A program made the translations under genes and the position numbers. This document shows positions 26,872 through 38,429 of a stretch of DNA of 64,000 bases, piece after piece; the first letter of the stretch is position 1, and each line of letters starts with the position of its first letter. The notes under the pieces are model-generated. The model was given only the letters and a program-made list of their open reading frames with translations, searched no databases and had not been told where the DNA came from. The stretch is from NCBI GenBank assembly GCA_036971475.1, contig JBAIZL010000008.1, forward strand, positions 8,986,263 through 9,050,262, given 5' to 3'. The stretch is from Prosapia bicincta (taxonomy: Eukaryota > Arthropoda > Insecta > Hemiptera > Cercopidae).

Positions 26872-28647
26872 ATACAATATTACAAGCAATTGCAAAAGGT
26901 TGGATGTAAAAAATACAATATTACAAGCAATTGCAAAAGGTTGGATATAAAAAATACAATATTACAAGCAATTGCAAAAGGTTGGATATAAAAAGTACAA
27001 TATTGCGAGCAGTTGCAAAAGGTTGGACATAAAAAATACAATATAGCGAGCAATTGCAAAAGGTTGGACATAAAAAATACAATATTACAAGCAATTGCAA
27101 AAGGTTGGACATAAAAAATACAATATTACAAGCAATTGCAAAAAGTTGGATGTAAAAAATAGTTTATTACAAGAAATTGCAAAAGGTTGGATATAAAAAA
27201 TACAATATTACAAGCAATTGCAAAAGGTTGGATATAAAAAGTACAATATTGCGAGAAATTGCAAAAGGTTGGATATAAAAAATACAATATTACAAGCAAT
27301 TGCAAAAGGTTGGGTGTAAAAAATACAATATTACAAGCAATGGCAAAAGGTTGGATATAAAAAGTACAATATTGCGAGCAATTGCAAAAGGTTGGACATA
27401 AAAAATACAATATTACAAGCAATTGCAAAAGGTTGGATGTAAAAAATACAATATTACAAGCAATTGCAAAAGGTTGGATGTAAAAAAATACAATATTACA
27501 AGCAATTGCAAAAGGTTGGATATAAAAAATACAATATTACAAGCAATTGCAAAAGGTTGGGTATAAAAAGTACAATATTGCGAGCAATTGCAAAAGGTTG
27601 GACATAAAAAATACAATATTACAAGCAATTGCAAAAGGTTGGATGTAAAAAATAATATATTACATGCAATTGCAAAAGGTTGGATGTAAAAAATACAATA
27701 TTACAAGCAATTGCAAAAGGTTGGATGTAAAAAAATAAAATATTACAAGCAATTGCAAAAGGTTGGATGTAAAAAATACAATATTACAAGCAATTGCAAA
27801 AGGTTGGATTTAAAAAATAAAATATTGCGAGCAATTGCAAACGGTTGGACATAAAAATAGAATATTGCGAGCAATTGCAAAAAACTAGACATAAAAAATA
27901 CAATGTTGGAAGCAATTGCAGTTAGTTATCACGAGTTTTCAGTATTCTTGAATGTAAAAATGACTAAAAATACAATATAGAGAGCAATTACAAAAAGGTT
28001 GGACATGAAAAATACAATATTGCGCGCAATTGCAAAAGGTTGGACATAATAAATACAATATTACAAGCAATTGCAAAAGGTTGGATATAAAAAATAAAAT
28101 ATTGCGAGCAATTGCAAAAGGTTGAATATAAAAAATACAATATTGCAAGCAATTGCAAAAGGTTGGACATAAAAAATACTATATTGCGCGCAATTGCAAA
28201 AGGTTGGACATAATGAATACAATATTACAAGCAATTGCAAAAGGTTGGATATAATAAATAAAATATTGCGAGCAATTGCAAAAGGTTGAATATAAAAAAT
28301 ACAATATTGCAAGCAATTGCAAAAGGTTGGACATAAAAAATACAATATTGCGCGCAATTGCAAAAGGTTGGATATAATAAATACAATATTACAAGCAATT
28401 GCAAAAGGTTGGATTTAAAAAATAAAATATTGCGAGCAATTGCAAACGGTTGGACATAAAAATAGAATATTGCGAGCAATTGCAAAAAACTAGACATAAA
28501 AAATACAATGTTGGAAGCAATTGCAGTTAGTTATCACGAGCTTTCAGTATTCTTGAATGTAAAAATGACTAAAAATACAATATAGCGAGCAATTACAAAA
28601 AGGTTGGATATAAAAAGTACAATATTGCGAGCAATTGCAAAAGGTGT
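26872..28647. repeat. 41-bp minisatellite, about 40 copies
   Basis: Units contain AAGCAATTGCAAAAGGTTGG followed by ATATAAAAAATACAATATT, with period 41. Variants are GCGAGC or ACAAGC before AATTGC, and GGATG, GGATA or GGACA after TTGG. The non-repeat flank GTTAGTTAT...TCTTGAATGTAAAAAT, present once at 26783, recurs at 27920 and 28525 inside the array. The string GCAGTTAGTTATCACGAG is spaced 605 bp, so a larger block was duplicated too. Minus-strand ORFs rich in Cys and Phe are shadows of the repeat. Confidence 0.95.
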
Positions 28648-28659
28648 AACATCTCCCCT

Positions 28660-29130
28660 ATTATTATTTGTTTAAAAATTCTTTCTATTCACACTCTCCC
28701 TAAATATAGGTCCACCTTGTAGACATTTTCAATAGTTAATAAAATACCTAGGATTCATCCTCTCAAGTTTAAATACATTTTTTTAAACTTGTAATGGAGA
28801 ACACTTTTGATGTTAATACTGTTTTTTCAAATATTAATCGATCAATTAAATTTTAAATGAATTATTCTTAGTTTTATATGGGAAAAACACTTTTCGCAAA
28901 AGGGACAAGTTTTGTAATATAGTTATTTCGTTCCATTTGGTTTAAAATAAGTAATAACATAATTTCATAAAACAGCTGATTTTATCTTATAGGTTATGTG
29001 ATAGAACGGCTGTTTTAATGCATATGTTATGTTAATTTATTTATATTAATTGTAAATATTTAATAAAAAGTAACTGAAATATTTTTTTCACCTAAGTAGG
29101 AATTGACTTTGAAATTTTTTGTTATATTAC
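28660..29130 (+). repeat. dispersed repeat family A, copy at 28.7 kb
   Basis: This is the fullest copy and serves as reference. It has CTATTCACACTCTCC near the start, AGTTTTATATGGGAAAAACA, TTCGCAAAAGGGACAAG, AAACAGCTGATTTTAT paired with GGCTGTTTTAATGCAT, TTAATAAAAAGTAACTGAAA, and ends CCTAAGTAGGAATTGACTTT. There is no ORF. The class is unknown; it is probably a non-autonomous transposon. Confidence 0.85.
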
Positions 29131-29393
29131 TTGCTTTTTGTGGAATTAGTAAGTCAAGTTATAAATAAATTACTTATGTATTTAAAGTGAAATATTTTAA
29201 TGAGACACTAACTTTATATAAATCTATCCCAAAAGAATACCTAAACTTTATTTGCAGTTTTTGTATTGTACATCTTGAGGTTTTTATAGAAACAAGTGTA
29301 ATAAACTTTATTGTTAAACTACAGTAATAAAGTTAAGTTAATTAGAGCTTAGTTAGGGAGAAAAAATTCATAACGGTAAATTTTAAAATACTT

Positions 29394-29574
29394 TACTCAC
29401 AATCTCACTACACACTGGTTTATTTGTATATACAGCTAGATTCGACGACGTACATCAGTGATTGGCATTACTGATGAAGACAACAAGCAGTAACCAATCA
29501 CCAATGAGGGTTCCATCGTCGTCGAAACTAGTATGTATGAATTAATAAACTAGTATGTAGTGACATTGTGAGTA
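29394..29574. mobile_element. foldback (MITE-like) element
   Basis: The left arm begins ACTCACAATCTCACTACACA and includes TTCGACGACG and AGTGATTGG. The right arm carries the complements CCAATCACC, CGTCGTCGAA and GTAGTGACATTGTGAGTAT. The loop is only a few bases near 29480. Arms are about 80 bp and moderately diverged. Confidence 0.82.
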
Positions 29575-30603
<1,029 letters not shown>

Positions 30604-30607
30604 CACA

Positions 30608-30785
30608 CACAAACACCTCTCAAATAAAACCTCTTAAACCATTAAAACTTTTCTCCTGATGTACGTTTCTATTCCAAAGCAATCATCTTCAGGGTATGTT
30701 AGTAATGAGTCCTCTGATGATAATTGCTCTGCAACAAACTGTACATTAGGCCAAAAGTAAAAGTGTTTGTGGTTTCAAACGTTTT
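30608..30785. mobile_element. foldback (MITE-like) element beside (CA)n
   Basis: The arms are imperfect inverted copies: left ATTAAAACTTTTCTCCTGAT, GTACGTTTC and AAAGCAATCATCTTCAG; right CTGATGATAATTGCTCTG, GTACATTAGG and AAAAGTAAAAGTG. The centre is near 30700. A pure (CA)n array abuts the left end. Each arm has a CTGANGA core, CTGAAGA on the minus strand and CTGATGA on the plus strand. Confidence 0.68.
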
Positions 30786-31762
30786 TTTTATTTATAATTA
30801 AAAATTACACCAGAGTTGCTCTAAGCTATTATGTAATATACACATAATCTTACTATCTATCAAAATGAATATGTAATAAAATTAGGTGGAACTGAGCAGG
30901 TGGAACTTTTATAATAAATAACCCGCATTAAATTCTACTCTATATATGCTGTACAGACAGCTACACGAAACAAAAGCCTGAACATATCTGATTAGTTCAA
31001 CTTGAGTTATGGGTACAAAACATCCTAGTCGTATATGTTAATCTTTACACTATCATTTTTGTAACTTGTAGCTATTCTGTGTCCCTTACTTAGACTATCT
31101 AAATTGTTTTTCCATAGAAGGTAAACTGTTAAAAAAAAACTTTAAACCGATATTTCGCATTTCAATTCCAACTTATTGAAGTTTTAATAAAATCTAATTA
31201 TAGGAAGATTAAAAATTTATCTTCGCAATTTTAATATATCAATACTGCTGATTTGGCAATGGATGTACAGGTCGTGCCTATAAATGATAACGCTCCAAAG
31301 CCAACCCTACCATAAGCACTGGATTACATTGCACAGTTGGTCAATTATCTGAGGTCACGGATTAATAGGCCGCAACTAGACCTTAACCCATTTACAGTAA
31401 TAAACATTCCGAGAACAGATCCATTCCGCCGCAGAGAATTTATTACGCCACATTCTGCCAACTATTCGAAATATCCTTTAAAGAACAAAGGATATCCCAA
31501 GATTTAAAACCTCTTAACAACCTTTTGACGGGTTATTTTATAGCTCATCTGTTATACAGTAATAACATTGAAAAAAAATATAACTATCAAATTGACTAAA
31601 GAACAAGCAAGAATCCATTGATCTAATGTTTCTCAAATATACACATAATGAGATTAAGAATAAGTCCATAAATAAAAATTAGATTTTTTTTTGTAATACA
31701 AGCGCAGAGAATAGAAACAATAGACTGATATCGCAATGGTACTAAATGCCTTCTTTTTGACG
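30786..31762. other. AT-rich DNA, nothing recognised
   Basis: No ORF or repeat stands out. Confidence 0.5.
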
Positions 31763-31975
31763 GTAGCTCAATCACTAGATACTAGGGTCTCCACTGACGA
31801 GCTGTCAACCAAATCAGTAAATGTCATATTGTACTGGTATTTGAGGCCTTTCCGTTCCCCCGTAATCACTGTGTCAAACGGGAAAAGGAGAAACTGACTG
31901 CAGTAACTTGGCAACAGTTAGTGAATTGGGTTATTCCTCGATAGTAGCGATCCTAGGATCTAGTGATTGAACTAG
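31763..31975. mobile_element. short terminal-inverted-repeat element
   Basis: CTCAATCACTAGATACTAGG near 31767 matches the complement of CCTAGGATCTAGTGATTGAA near 31950-31970. The inverted repeat extends imperfectly over about 38 bp. The interior has no ORF, so this is probably a non-autonomous DNA transposon. Confidence 0.7.
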
Positions 31976-31989
31976 TCACAACAATTTCC

Positions 31990-32594
31990 TTTTAATGTCA
32001 TCGCGCTGACACTCTGAGGTATGAGCCTTGCCATAAAAGTGTACGATATGGACACGTATTTAGGCAGTCGTAACTTTAGTCTCTCTCCGATCTACCTTCC
32101 CTCTTGCCCATATATCTCTCACACACTCGTGTGCGCCGCGTCACAGTTTTAATGTCATCGCGCTGACACTCTGAGCTATGAGCCTTGCCATAAAAGTGTA
32201 CGATATGGACACGTATTTTGGCAGTCGTAACTTTAGTCTCTCTCCGATCTACCTTCCCTCTTGCCCATATATCTCTCACACACTCGTGTGCGCCGCGTCA
32301 CAGTTTTAATGTCATCGCGCTGACACTCTGAGGTATGAGCCTTGCCATAAAAGTGTACGATATGGACACGTATTTTGGCAGTCGTAACTTTAGTCTCTCT
32401 CCGATCTACCTTCCCTCTTGCCCATATCTCTCTCACACACTCGTGTGCGCCGCGTCACACTCTGAGGTATGAGCCTTGCCATAAAAGTGTACGATATGGA
32501 CACGTATTTTGGCAGTCGTAACTTTAGTCTCTCTCCGATCTACCTTCCCTCTTGCCCATATCTCTCTCACACACTCGTGTGCGCCGCGTCTCAG
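31990..32594. repeat. 157-bp minisatellite, 3.8 copies
   Basis: TTTTAATGTCATCGCGCTGA occurs at 31990, 32147 and 32304. A fourth unit starts at TCACACTCTGAGG near 32453 and lacks about 20 bp. Units are nearly identical. ORFs on the minus strand repeat in frame only by chance and have no recognisable product. Confidence 0.93.
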
Positions 32595-33131
32595 TTTACG
32601 TTACAAATATTTTACTGAAGGGTAAAGAAATTGGTGAACGTAAATCCTGAAGTCTCTGTCAGCCTTATGTTTCATTAATTTGATCTCCCCATAAAAACGT
32701 TTTCAACTTTTCTGTAGAAAAGTCGATCCTAAAAGCCACTCTTAAAACCAGTGTACACACGGATTGTACAGGCATTGTTTCGCTTACAGACGTATGTATT
32801 TCGTTTGTTAGAATAATTGTTTTTCTCTTACTACTCCAACTTAGCGACAACAAAGAAGTGTTGTGGAATCGAGTTCCACCGTGGAAATAGCTTAAGGTAG
32901 AACGTTTTATTTAGAAACGTTAGACAGTAAAACGTATTATTCCAATAATTGCTTATTATGATTTTATTATTCCTGTCAGAATAGTCCCAGTGCAATATTC
33001 TGCTTCCATAGGGCCCAGTACTGATCTCACTTCACTATCTACTTTCCAAAACATAATTATACAAAAATTTGAGGTTATTCTATGAGCAGGGTGAATTGAA
33101 TTAGGTGTTATTAAATATAATCTACGTAATA
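32595..33131. other. AT-rich DNA, nothing recognised
   Basis: A 62-codon minus-strand ORF (32665-32853) has no recognised motif. Confidence 0.5.
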
Positions 33132-33352
33132 CACAATATCAAGAGCACAGTGGTACAATATATTACAATAAAAATATTGAAAAGAACCCCAATACCACAA
33201 AAATAATCAAAAATAACAAATAAGACAAGTTACTTAAGATTAAACCCTATTAATCTAAGGGTAGACTAAGGGTTTAATCTTAAGTAACTTGTCTTATTTG
33301 TTATTTTTGATTATTTTTGTGGTATTGGGGTTCTTTTCAATATTTTTATTGT
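33132..33352. mobile_element. foldback element, unexpanded sibling of the 14.3-kb copy
   Basis: It has the same start (CACAATATCAAGAGCACAGT) and the same arms as the element at 14326-15077, with a short loop around 33245-33270 and only one copy of the TTACTTAAGATTAAACCCT motif per arm. ATAATCTACGTAA flanks it at 33117-33129 and 33354-33366, again a 13-bp target duplication. The arms are nearly perfect complements over about 85 bp. Confidence 0.9.
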
Positions 33353-33504
33353 AATAATCTACGTAACTTGAGTTGTAATTCAGAATTTGCTAGATCGAAC
33401 TCGCTGTTGATAATTGGCACTGAAACGCACAAGAAACATAAATTATAGAGTGTTTTGTTATTACAGTACTTGATTAACTACGTTAAACTGCCTTTTTAAA
33501 ATTT

Positions 33505-33930
33505 AATTCTATTAGTTCACACTCTCCCCATTATATCTTGTTCAAATTCATAATCGTTAATAAAATGTTTTGTTCATCCACTCATGTTCAAATACATTTT
33601 CTTAAAACTTTAGTGGATAACACTTGGATGTTAATATAGTTTGTTCAAATAATAATTCATTAATTAATTTTTTGTATTACATGGGAGAAAAACGTTTCAC
33701 AAAAGGGACAAGCAATATAGTTATTTCGTCCCATTTGGTTTAAAATAAGTGATAACATATAATTTCATAAAACAGATGATTTTGTTATAGGTTATGTATT
33801 AGATCAGCTGTTTTAACGAATAGGTTATGATACTTTATTTATGTAAATTGTAATTATTTAATAAAAAGTAACAAAAATTTTTAACAAAATTCTTGACTTG
33901 AGTAGGAATTGGCTTTAAAAAAATATTGTT
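33505..33930 (+). repeat. dispersed repeat family A, copy at 33.5 kb
   Basis: It shows the same block order as the 28.7-kb copy: TCTATTAGTTCACACTCTCC, TACATGGGAGAAAAACG, CACAAAAGGGACAAGC, GATCAGCTGTTTTAACG, TTTAATAAAAAGTAAC and GAGTAGGAATTGGCTTT. Confidence 0.85.
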
Positions 33931-34939
33931 TATATTATTTTTTAGAATGGACGCTTTGTTTATGGATTTATTAGGTTGGGAATTATGTAGTTTTCTGCTT
34001 CAGATAACCAAAGAAAATTAAATTAGGTTTAATTAAAACCAATGAAACTGCCTTTACAAATATAATCAGAGGAGGAGACGTAAAAAAGTAATTTTGCAGA
34101 AGTAATAGTAATAGGGCCTACATGTAAAAGAAGGTCACTATGCTTCAGCTGGAATTATGCATAACCAGAAAATTATTTCCCTCGCAGCGTAATTTTAATC
34201 ACGTCTTGTCTTGCCTGTATTTGCTTTTATTTGTCTAGTTTCCATAATTTTCTTATTAAAAACCTCTCCTGTTTGTTGGTTAAAACGTACACTCTCAGTT
34301 TCACAGTACATCGCCTCCTGGCGTAACTTGACTGACGCCACAGTACAGCTGTTTTCTGTTGGCATTATTGGATAGCCATTATCCTTGATCAATTAAAAGT
34401 CGAGGGGCGTGTAAACAAAGCCTCCACATCTGCTCTAGTTTTATCGGCACATAGGCATTGCAAAATGCCGGGGGATCTAGTTACACTACCTGCCAGTGCC
34501 TATGTGATCACTTATCTTGGCATTTGGTTGTCTAAGTGAATATATTATGCAAACTTGCTCTTGTAAATAGGCTGCTTATTATTCGATTCCCTCTTAGGGT
34601 AGTAGAATAATAGGCGAATTCGTGTTCAATGATTATTTAACAGCCTACATTACACCGTAGTGTTTCTCTTTGTTAGGATTTCACGTTGATAAAGATCATC
34701 TCTGTTAAATTATTCCCATTTTATCTGTTAAGGTAGTAATGAAGATAGTTTGGTGCGATCAAAAACAGTTTTAAAGCGGTTAGTGTTAGTTCCAACGTAA
34801 CTAGTCCGATAACCAAGAACAATAAATTTAACGGCTTACTTGTTCAATGTCTTCTATTAGTTCAAAAGTCGTTAATTTAAGTTCAAACGTATACTATGGG
34901 CAAAAGCCACATGACCAATAAATTCCACCGGTTAGTTGT
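33931..34939. other. AT-rich DNA with a weak hairpin
   Basis: CACATAGGCATTG near 34448 and CAGTGCCTATGTG near 34495 form a short inverted repeat. No gene recognised. Confidence 0.5.
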
Positions 34940-34955
34940 TCAGTTCCTTCTATTA

Positions 34956-35095
<140 letters not shown>

Positions 35096-35588
35096 TATTC
35101 TTAGTATTGTAATTCCTGAGGATGTTGGTAATGTCAACCAACGAAAAGCTTTGAATGTATTATTCAATAAATAATTCCTGTAATTAGTGTATATTATTTA
35201 ATCTTAAAAATAATTCTAACAGGAAAACATATTTAATATTCTACATATATATATATACGATATATATATATCGTTCTATGGTTAATAAAATAGCTTTTGT
35301 TCATCCGTTCAAGTTCAAATAGATTTTTTTAAACTTGTAATGGTTGACACTTGATATTAATAGTTTTTTAAAATATTGATTTAATTTAAAATTAATTTAG
35401 TTTTATATGGGAGAAAAACTTTTCACAAAAGGGGCAGTGTATGCAATATAGGTATTTAGTCGCATTTGGCTTAAAATAAGTTATGAGATGTGACCATAAA
35501 ACAGCTGATTTTATGTTATAGGTTATTTGGTAGAACAGCTGTTTTAACGCTATAAAGTTATGTTACTTTATATTAATTGTAATTATTT

Positions 35589-35716
35589 ATTATAAAGTGA
35601 CCACACAAATCTATTCAGAGCAAAGTAAAGCAACATGTTTGTAACCTTCTGATGATGCTAACCGTGTTAGCGAAATGTACATGAAGGTTGTTCAAATATT
35701 TGTAGCAAGGGTTATT
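35589..35716 (+). mobile_element. 128-bp insertion carrying a hammerhead-like core
   Basis: Compared with other family A repeats, the sequence after ATTGTAATTATT (35577-35588) is interrupted here and resumes after ATTGTTTAATTATT (35717-35730). That leaves an inserted segment of about 128 bp with a roughly 12-bp target duplication. The insert holds AACCTT, CTGATGA, T, the hairpin GCTAAC-CGT-GTTAGC, GAAA, TGTACATG and AAGGTT in that order. Confidence 0.65.
35643..35689 (+). ncRNA. hammerhead-ribozyme-like core (uncertain)
   Basis: CTGATGA at 35649-35655 and GAAA at 35672-35675 bracket a perfect 6-bp stem (GCTAAC/GTTAGC). Outer bases AACCTT (35643-35648) and AAGGTT (35684-35689) can pair as stem I, and ATGTACAT between GAAA and stem I is a tiny self-complementary stem III. 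In canonical hammerheads the stem follows CUGANGA directly; here one extra T intervenes, and the base before the stem I strand is G, not an allowed cleavage base. This copy is therefore probably inactive. Other copies of the core lie at 35116-35146 (+), 52769-52795 (-), 15114-15147 (-), 10460-10486 (+) and 30686-30720 (both strands). Confidence 0.35.
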
Positions 35717-35805
35717 ATTGTTTAATTATTAAAAAGTAACTAAAATTGTTGACCTGAGTAGGAATTGACTTAAATTTTTTTTTTGTTAATACTACTTACT
35801 TTATT

Positions 35806-37153
35806 GTTGTAGAAGCACCAGTAATTCTTGTACAATGTTTACATTATAACTAATATTCTGGACATTAAAGTCGTCTCGGCGAAGGTGTAAATTATTAATT
35901 ATTGACAATAAATAAACATTGTTTAACCTGTTTTATTGTAGAAGCGAGAGAAGTTATTCTTGTACAATGTTTACATTATAACTAATATTCTGGACATTAA
36001 AGTCGTCTCGGCGAAGGTGTAAATTATTAATTATTGACAATAAATAAACATTGTTTAACCTGTTTTATTGTAGAAGCGAGAGAAGTTATTCTTGTACAAT
36101 GTTTACATTATAACTAATATTCTGGACATTAAAGTCGCCTCGGCGAAGGTGTAAATTATTAATTATTGACAATAAATAAACATTGTTTAACCTGTTTTAT
36201 TGTAGAAGCGAGAGAAGTTATTCTTGTACAATGTTTACATTATAACTAATATTCTGGACATTAAAGTCGTCTCGGCGAAGGTGTAAATTATTAATTATTG
36301 ACAATAAATAAACATTGTTTAACCTGTTTTATTGTAGAAGCGAGAGAAGTTATTCTTGTACAATGTTTACATTATAACTAATATTCTGGACATTAAAGTC
36401 GTCTCGGCGAAGGTGTAAATTATTAATTATTGACAATAAATAAACATTGTTTAACCTGTTTTATTGTAGAAGCGAGAGAAGTTATTCTTGTACAATGTTT
36501 ACATTATAACTAATATTCTGGACATTAAAGTCGCCTCGGCGAAGGTGTAAATTATTAATTATTGACAATAAATAAACATTGTTTAACCTGTTTTATTGTA
36601 GAAGCGAGAGAAGTTATTCTTGTACAATGTTTACATTATAACTAATATTCTGGACATTAAAGTCGTCTCGGCGAAGGTGTAAATTATTAATTATTGACAA
36701 TAAATAAACATTGTTTAACCTGTTTTATTGTAGAAGCGAGAGAAGTTATTCTTGTACAATGTTTACATTATAACTAATATTCTGGACATTAAAGTCGTCT
36801 CGGCGAAGGTGTAAATTATTAATTATTGACAATAAATAAACATTGTTTAACCTGTTTTATTGTAGAAGCGAGAGAAGTTATTCTTGTACAATGTTTACAT
36901 TATAACTAATATTCTGGACATTAAAGTCGTCTCGGCGAAGGTGTAAATTATTAATTATTGACAATAAATAAACATTGTTTAACCTGTTTTATTGTAGAAG
37001 CGAGAGAAGTTATTCTTGTACAATGTTTACATTATAACTAATATTCTGGACATTAAAGTCGTCTCGGCGAAGGTGTAAATTATTAATTATTGACAATAAA
37101 TAAACATTGTTTAAACAGTTTTATTGTAGAAGCGAGAGACGTTATTCTTGTAT
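35806..37153. repeat. 132-bp minisatellite, about 10 copies
   Basis: GAAGCGAGAGAAGTTATTCT recurs every 132 bp from 35942 to 37129, preceded by a diverged first unit at 35812. Units are nearly identical. One site reads GTCGTCTCGG or GTCGCCTCGG in the order T,T,C,T,T,C,T,T,T,T, so a three-unit block was copied once. The array starts just past the end of a family A copy. Confidence 0.95.
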
Positions 37154-38044
37154 ATTAGCAATGTAAAATTTAAACAAGAACTAGTAGTAATATAAAATGC
37201 CCTGAAATATTAGATTTCATGGATTATATTTCTAATTTAGTATATTTTATCACTCTACATTCTGTACATTTATAATTGGTTAAAAACATTTTTTGTTTGT
37301 GTAAATTCAAAACACTAAATACTTAGGTTATCATTGCCTGATAAACCCTTCGCAGAGATTAACCTTGTGGTTTCTCAATAAGTAGAAAACACCGAAGCAG
37401 ATTATTTCACTGAAATAAACTCTCTGTTGTCGTTGACAAATGACGATAATGTACACTAAACAAGAGGTGTTTTGAAGTTAACGAATGACCGAAATGTCAC
37501 GTCGAGGAACAAAAGGCAGGCGGAGTGGGATAGGCGACGTAGATCAATGATGAAACGTAATTCCGCCGAGTCTGGCAGCAAGTTGGATTGGAAAAATAAT
37601 TTGAAGGTCAGGCCAAAGATCGCAGTGCTTCAGACTTGCTGGTAGTAAGTTTATTATTTTCTATGGTCTATGATTTTATCTGCCATTTACGCAATTGTTG
37701 CATAAGGTTCTGTGGAAATGCAATTGCACTGTGATTTAAACATAATTATGCCTTATAATTGGCATGCAACCTCACCTAGTAATGACCTTTTTATTATTTA
37801 CAACTTTTTTTTAAAAATTAATTAACTTTAATAAATTAAATCGATGGATAACGAATCTAATAATATAAAATTCGCTAAGAACTTTTAATTTAAGTAATAT
37901 TTTTTGACTTTTTCTTTAAACATTACTACACGTAAATTCAGTAATCGGATTTGTATATAAATTACTACTCAGGTTAGTTCCTGTTCCAAAATGGAGTAGC
38001 CTAACAAGCTGACAAGCAGTAAAACCTTTCTACTACCAAAGTAG
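37154..38044. other. AT-rich DNA, nothing recognised
   Basis: Left flank of the mariner element; no ORF. Confidence 0.5.
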
Positions 38045-38109
38045 TACTAAGAGGGTAATTCAATAATTAAAGAGACAAACTGATCTGAAGAAAAAACTTT
38101 ATTTTTACA

Positions 38110-38425
38110 AAACAATACCTTTTCCTATTTTTCAACATTTATTTAACCGTCACAAGGGGATACTAGGTTTTTTTATATCGGCTGCAAAGAGATCTTTGTC
38201 TTGCCAATTTTCCACTAATTTCTTGACACCCTCGTTATTCTGGAACTTCTTCCCTAATAATACCTTCTTCAGTGGACCACAGAAATGTATATTGAGGGTG
38301 CTAAATCGGGGCTGTAAATGGAATGAGGTAATACCTCCCAGCTAATTTTATTAATGGTTTCAAGGATTAAGTGAGCGACGTGAAGACGTTTGTTGTCTTG
38401 CTGGAGAATCTGCCCTTAGGTCCTC
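38110..38425 (-). pseudogene. mariner transposase, C-terminal catalytic fragment (broken)
   Basis: Read on the minus strand, 38409 downward gives ILQQDNKRLHVAHLILET, then NKISWEVLPH and YSPDLAPS. These are the second and third catalytic blocks of mariner DD34D transposases. The Asp of QQDN is at 38395-38397. The third catalytic Asp is expected directly after LAPS, but a small indel puts Ile there and shifts the frame. The next frame continues with HFCGPLKKVLLGKKFQNNEG and the usual Trp-containing C-terminal segment, with a stop before the end. On its upstream side the fragment joins the 131-bp array with an in-frame stop. In the cell the parental enzyme would bind the inverted repeats and cut and paste the element at TA sites; this copy is dead. 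Confidence 0.88.
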
Positions 38426-38429
38426 GACG

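Noticed and set aside
26880..28497. Minus-strand ORFs with repeated Cys/Phe-rich peptides
   Set aside because: They are shadows of the 41-bp minisatellite, appear in shifting frames and match no protein family I recognise.
32076..32436. Repeated 67-codon ORFs on the minus strand
   Set aside because: The same peptide appears because the 157-bp unit repeats; there is no recognised family and the frame does not continue between units.
34436..34530. Possible tRNA-like or microRNA-like hairpin with CACATAGGCATTG/CAGTGCCTATGTG
   Set aside because: The arms are short and interrupted, there is no A/B box pair, and nothing supports a processed RNA.
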